Of a DNA stretch of 64,000 nucleotides, positions 61,420 to 64,000 are shown in pieces. Location of the stretch: contig NZ_AOLG01000013.1 of the NCBI RefSeq assembly GCF_000336815.1, forward strand, positions 74,461 through 138,460. Reading direction: 5' to 3'. Within the stretch, counting starts at the first letter, position 1; every line of letters starts with the position of its first letter. The position numbers were made by a program, and so were the translations under genes. The notes under the pieces were generated by a model. That model did no database searches. It was given only the letters and a program-made list of their open reading frames with translations, and was not told where the DNA came from. The stretch is from Haloferax prahovense DSM 18310. Lineage in GTDB: Archaea; Halobacteriota; Halobacteria; Halobacteriales; Haloferacaceae.

Positions 61420-62520
61420 TTAGATGACCCCCATCTCGTCGAGCCGCGTCGGCAGGTACTCGTCGGTCACGAAGTCGAGACCGCGGGAGGCGAGCGCCTG
61501 CTGTTCGGCCTTCTTGCCGATGTCGAGTTGCAGCTCGATCTGTTCGGTCCAGTAGTCGCTCATGAACCGCGGGTCCTCCAGTTCGGACTGGAGCGCGTTG
61601 ATGTCGGAGTCCGCGAGCGGGTCGGTCGGGAGATCGTAGTCCACGATATCCTGCGGCTGGATGCCGACGAACCTCGCTTCCGGCGTCGCGAGGTGTTCCG
61701 AGAGGTGCGCGGACTTGATGGAGCCGTAAGCGACGGAGCCGAAGATGCGGTAGGACCACGGGTCGCCGTCGGTGAAGACCACGACCGGTAGGTCGAGTTC
61801 GTTGTGCAGGCGCTTCGTGATACGCCGGGTCGCCCGCGCGGGCTGGCCCTTCAGGTGGACGATGAGCACGTTGTACTCGTCGTCGAAGCCGTTTTCGACG
61901 AGGCGGTCGCGCATCCCACCGGTCTCCACGCAGAGGACGAAATCGATGTCGTGGTCGAGGAACTCGATGGTGTCGGGGTTGTTCGGAATCTGGTAGCCGC
62001 CCTCGCCCACGTCGAGTTGGCAGTGGATGTCGCGCTCGCCGCGGCGGGTCTGCTCGCGGAGTTCGAGCGGGCCCATAAGGGTCGCCCCCGACTCCTCGGG
62101 CCGCATGTGGAAGTCCTCGCGGGTGACCTCGGAGACGATTTCGAGGTCCTCGATGAGCTGGTTCGACTCGTCCTGGTCGGAGAAGTGCGCCTCTTCGGCG
62201 TCCCACGACTCGGAGATGTAGTACAGCTCACGCAGGGTGGACGAGCGGTCCTCCTCTAACTGCCGCGCGAGGAACTCGATGGTGTAGGCGGCCTTCAGGA
62301 GCTTTCGCGCCCCCCGGACGCTGTTCGCAGAGCGCGTTGAGGTCCGGTCGCCGTACACCCAGACGTTCGAGTTCTCGTCGTACTCGATGTTGCTTTTCGT
62401 CCGCGTCGGGAGCGTCATGTGCGGAATCTCCCCCGCGTCGAACTGGTCGTAGAACTCCGCCGCGAGGTCGATGAGACGCTCGCGGGCGCGTTCCTCGGAT
62501 GTGTTCGGTTCAGGTGCCAT
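61420..62520 (-). CDS. top6A: DNA topoisomerase VI subunit A
   Basis: A 366-residue Spo11-like subunit. The catalytic Tyr is Y100 or Y101 in [12 protein letters not shown], and the Toprim metal site is seen in [17 protein letters not shown] and [16 protein letters not shown]. It makes the double-strand cut in partnership with Top6B. Its ATG overlaps the top6B stop by one base (TAATG). It is followed by the relic-bearing gap. Confidence 0.95.
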   Translation of the reverse strand: MAPEPNTSEERARERLIDLAAEFYDQFDAGEIPHMTLPTRTKSNIEYDENSNVWVYGDRTSTRSANSVRGARKLLKAAYTIEFLARQLEEDRSSTLRELYYISESWDAEEAHFSDQDESNQLIEDLEIVSEVTREDFHMRPEESGATLMGPLELREQTRRGERDIHCQLDVGEGGYQIPNNPDTIEFLDHDIDFVLCVETGGMRDRLVENGFDDEYNVLIVHLKGQPARATRRITKRLHNELDLPVVVFTDGDPWSYRIFGSVAYGSIKSAHLSEHLATPEARFVGIQPQDIVDYDLPTDPLADSDINALQSELEDPRFMSDYWTEQIELQLDIGKKAEQQALASRGLDFVTDEYLPTRLDEMGVI

Positions 62521-63980
62521 TATACGTTCACCGTGAGTTTCTCCGTCTCGACGCCGTCGACGTTGATGTCGAACGACGCGTCCTGTGCGACCGAGTACGT
62601 GAGCGTCGCCGTCTCACCGGACGACACCTCGGGGTTCCACTTGACGAACCACTCCCCGTCAAGGTCGACGACCGTCGCCTCGCCGTCGAGGCCGGCCGGC
62701 TCCGCCGAGACGATGTCCGTGATGTCTGGCGACTCGTTCGTGTTGGAGTAGTTCTTCACCGTGAGCGTCACCTCGCCGTCTTCGACGGCTCGCTCGACGG
62801 TCAGGTTGTTCATGATGCGGCCGAGCGCGCCGTCGATGTTGGGCTCGGGTCGCCCGGTGACCTCCGAGAGCTTCGTCGCCATCTGCGGGAGGATGCGACC
62901 GAGCACGTCCTGTTTCTTGCGGCGCTTCTGGAGCGACCGCCGCTTCGAGAGGTAGGACTTGAGTTCGCGGGCCGCCTCGCGGATGGCGAGTTCGACCTCG
63001 TCTTGAATCGCCGGCACGTCCGCGAGCGCGTCCTTCGACTCACTCGTGAACGGGACGTTCGTGGAGGCGACGTGGACCATGAGGACGGCGGGACCGTTCG
63101 GCATGCCGCTGCCGCCCGGTTGGTCGAGGCCGTAGTTCCGCCAGCCGATGTCTTTGACGACGTGGGTGATGGTACACGCGCCCTGCTGGTAGACGAGCGG
63201 GACGCGGTTGGCGAAGCGGAGCAGGTCGATTTTCCCCTCGGACTTCAGTTCGCCGCCATAGGCGATGCCGGCCTCGACGATGAACGGGTCGCCGCCGTGG
63301 ACCTCGGCGTCGCGGGTCGCCGCGGCGTAGAAGTCGGCGTCGAACTCCTTTTTCAGGCCGGCTTCCACGAGGTCCGCGGAGATGGGAGAGAGACAGTCGG
63401 TCGGCGGCGCGAGGATGTCCGTCTGGCGCATCGCGTCGAGCAGGTCGCGGGCCACGTCGCGGTCGTCGGCGACCTCGCGGACCTTCGGCACCTCGTCGGA
63501 AACGGTGCGCATCCGCGACCAGATGGCGTCGGCGACGTTCTCCTGTGCCGTCTCGCCGTAGGTCTCGTCCTCGCGTTCTTTGGTTCGCTCGGCGGCCCAC
63601 GCGACGAACTCGGCCACGTCGTCGCGGGTGGCGCGGTCGGCCGGGCCGGTCGTCTCGGCGAACTGCGTGGCGATGGAGCGCGCCATCGACACCTTGCCGG
63701 CGTCGTCTTTCTGCGTGGTCGTCACGTCGTCGACGATGGCGTACACGTCGCCCTCGCGGTCGTCGGTGAGGACGGGCCACAGCGCCTCGACGACGTTCTC
63801 CCGGACCGTCTCGCCGAACGAGGTGTCGGTCTCCTCACCGACCGTCTCGGCGACGTTTTCGACGATGGTGACGAGTTCGCCGTGGGCGATGCGGTCCTTG
63901 CCGACGACGATATCGACCAGTTCGTCCGCGAACGTCGCGGTCGCCTCCTTGCCCTTGTTGGCGACGGCGTCCTCGACGAC
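62520..63980 (-). CDS. top6B: DNA topoisomerase VI subunit B, N-terminal part missing
   Basis: About 486 C-terminal residues of Top6B are present. The upstream GHKL ATPase domain is cut off by the contig end. Visible: [24 protein letters not shown], the transducer-domain segment [27 protein letters not shown], helices [24 protein letters not shown], and a C-terminal Ig-like domain ending [17 protein letters not shown]. The genuine sequence ends at 63980; codons beyond derive from adapter. top6B and top6A form a leftward operon with the usual B-A order. Confidence 0.93.
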   Translation of the reverse strand, partial: VVEDAVANKGKEATATFADELVDIVVGKDRIAHGELVTIVENVAETVGEETDTSFGETVRENVVEALWPVLTDDREGDVYAIVDDVTTTQKDDAGKVSMARSIATQFAETTGPADRATRDDVAEFVAWAAERTKEREDETYGETAQENVADAIWSRMRTVSDEVPKVREVADDRDVARDLLDAMRQTDILAPPTDCLSPISADLVEAGLKKEFDADFYAAATRDAEVHGGDPFIVEAGIAYGGELKSEGKIDLLRFANRVPLVYQQGACTITHVVKDIGWRNYGLDQPGGSGMPNGPAVLMVHVASTNVPFTSESKDALADVPAIQDEVELAIREAARELKSYLSKRRSLQKRRKKQDVLGRILPQMATKLSEVTGRPEPNIDGALGRIMNNLTVERAVEDGEVTLTVKNYSNTNESPDITDIVSAEPAGLDGEATVVDLDGEWFVKWNPEVSSGETATLTYSVAQDASFDINVDGVETEKLTVNV

Positions 63981-64000
63981 CTGTCTCTTATACACATCTC
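63981..64000. other. Nextera/Tn5 mosaic-end adapter contamination at contig end
   Basis: The bases CTGTCTCTTATACACATCT (63981-63999) are the 19-bp Tn5 mosaic end used in Nextera libraries. The final C matches the next base of the read-through adapter. It is not part of the genome and creates a spurious MYKRQ/MCIRDR-type protein start on the minus strand. Confidence 0.97.

Noticed and set aside
63722..63997. Protein starts MYKRQ... and MCIRDR... at the right edge
   Set aside because: Both begin in the Nextera adapter sequence and are artefacts.
1..64000. CRISPR array, tRNA or rRNA genes
   Set aside because: Reading through the intergenic spaces showed no regularly spaced repeats and no tRNA-like arm and loop pattern; only single palindromes and short repeats were found.

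Overview
The window is about 64 kb of high-GC haloarchaeal DNA. The proteins are strongly acidic, TATA boxes lie about 26 nt upstream of start codons (leaderless genes), and the gene set includes AglB, the proteasome beta subunit, topoisomerase VI and the archaeal glycerol genes. From memory, the order leuA - aglJ ... aglB - glpABC/glpK - dhaKLM - psmB - ligA - top6BA matches the Haloferax volcanii chromosome, so I read this as a Haloferax species or close relative. The last 20 bases are not genomic: they are the Tn5/Nextera mosaic-end adapter, so the right edge is an assembly contig end.

Layout. 1-3.1 kb: partial leuA and small conserved haloarchaeal genes. 3.2-23 kb: an N-glycosylation locus bounded by aglJ (first dolichyl-phosphate hexosyltransferase) and aglB (oligosaccharyltransferase). 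Between them lie three or four glycosyltransferases, a Wzx-like flippase, a hexapeptide acetyltransferase and six sulfatase-like (alkaline-phosphatase superfamily) genes, one of them frameshifted. A DUF368 polyprenyl-phosphate transporter follows aglB. No sugar-nucleotide biosynthesis genes are present here. This locus is the most unusual part of the window: it suggests a surface glycan, built on dolichyl phosphate, that carries sulfate- or phosphate-type substituents.

23-26.4 kb: a zinc-ribbon protein, a methyltransferase, an HEWD protein, a HAD phosphatase and a degenerate Orc1/Cdc6-like ATPase. 26.7-36.7 kb: glycerol and dihydroxyacetone catabolism. GlpABC oxidises glycerol-3-phosphate, GlpK phosphorylates glycerol, a membrane protein following glpK is the likely glycerol transporter, and DhaK/L/M with an HPr form a PTS-dependent dihydroxyacetone kinase. 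A glycerate 2-kinase lies at 45-46.7 kb. 36.9-49 kb: ileS, a lipoprotein, a four-repeat DUF4397 lipoprotein, a thioesterase, a BFN nuclease-domain protein, a membrane-anchored HTH regulator, and an overlapping TraB/M50 protease pair. 49.5-61.1 kb: purM, a cytochrome P450, an HTH-CBS regulator, psmB, a GCS2-type ligase, ligA and two hydrolases. 61.4-64 kb: top6A and the 3' part of top6B.

I saw no rRNA, tRNA, CRISPR array or intact insertion sequence. A short hairpin near 61.3 kb resembles the 3' end of an IS200/IS605-IS1341 element. Names and synteny rest on recognition of sequence motifs; no database search was run.
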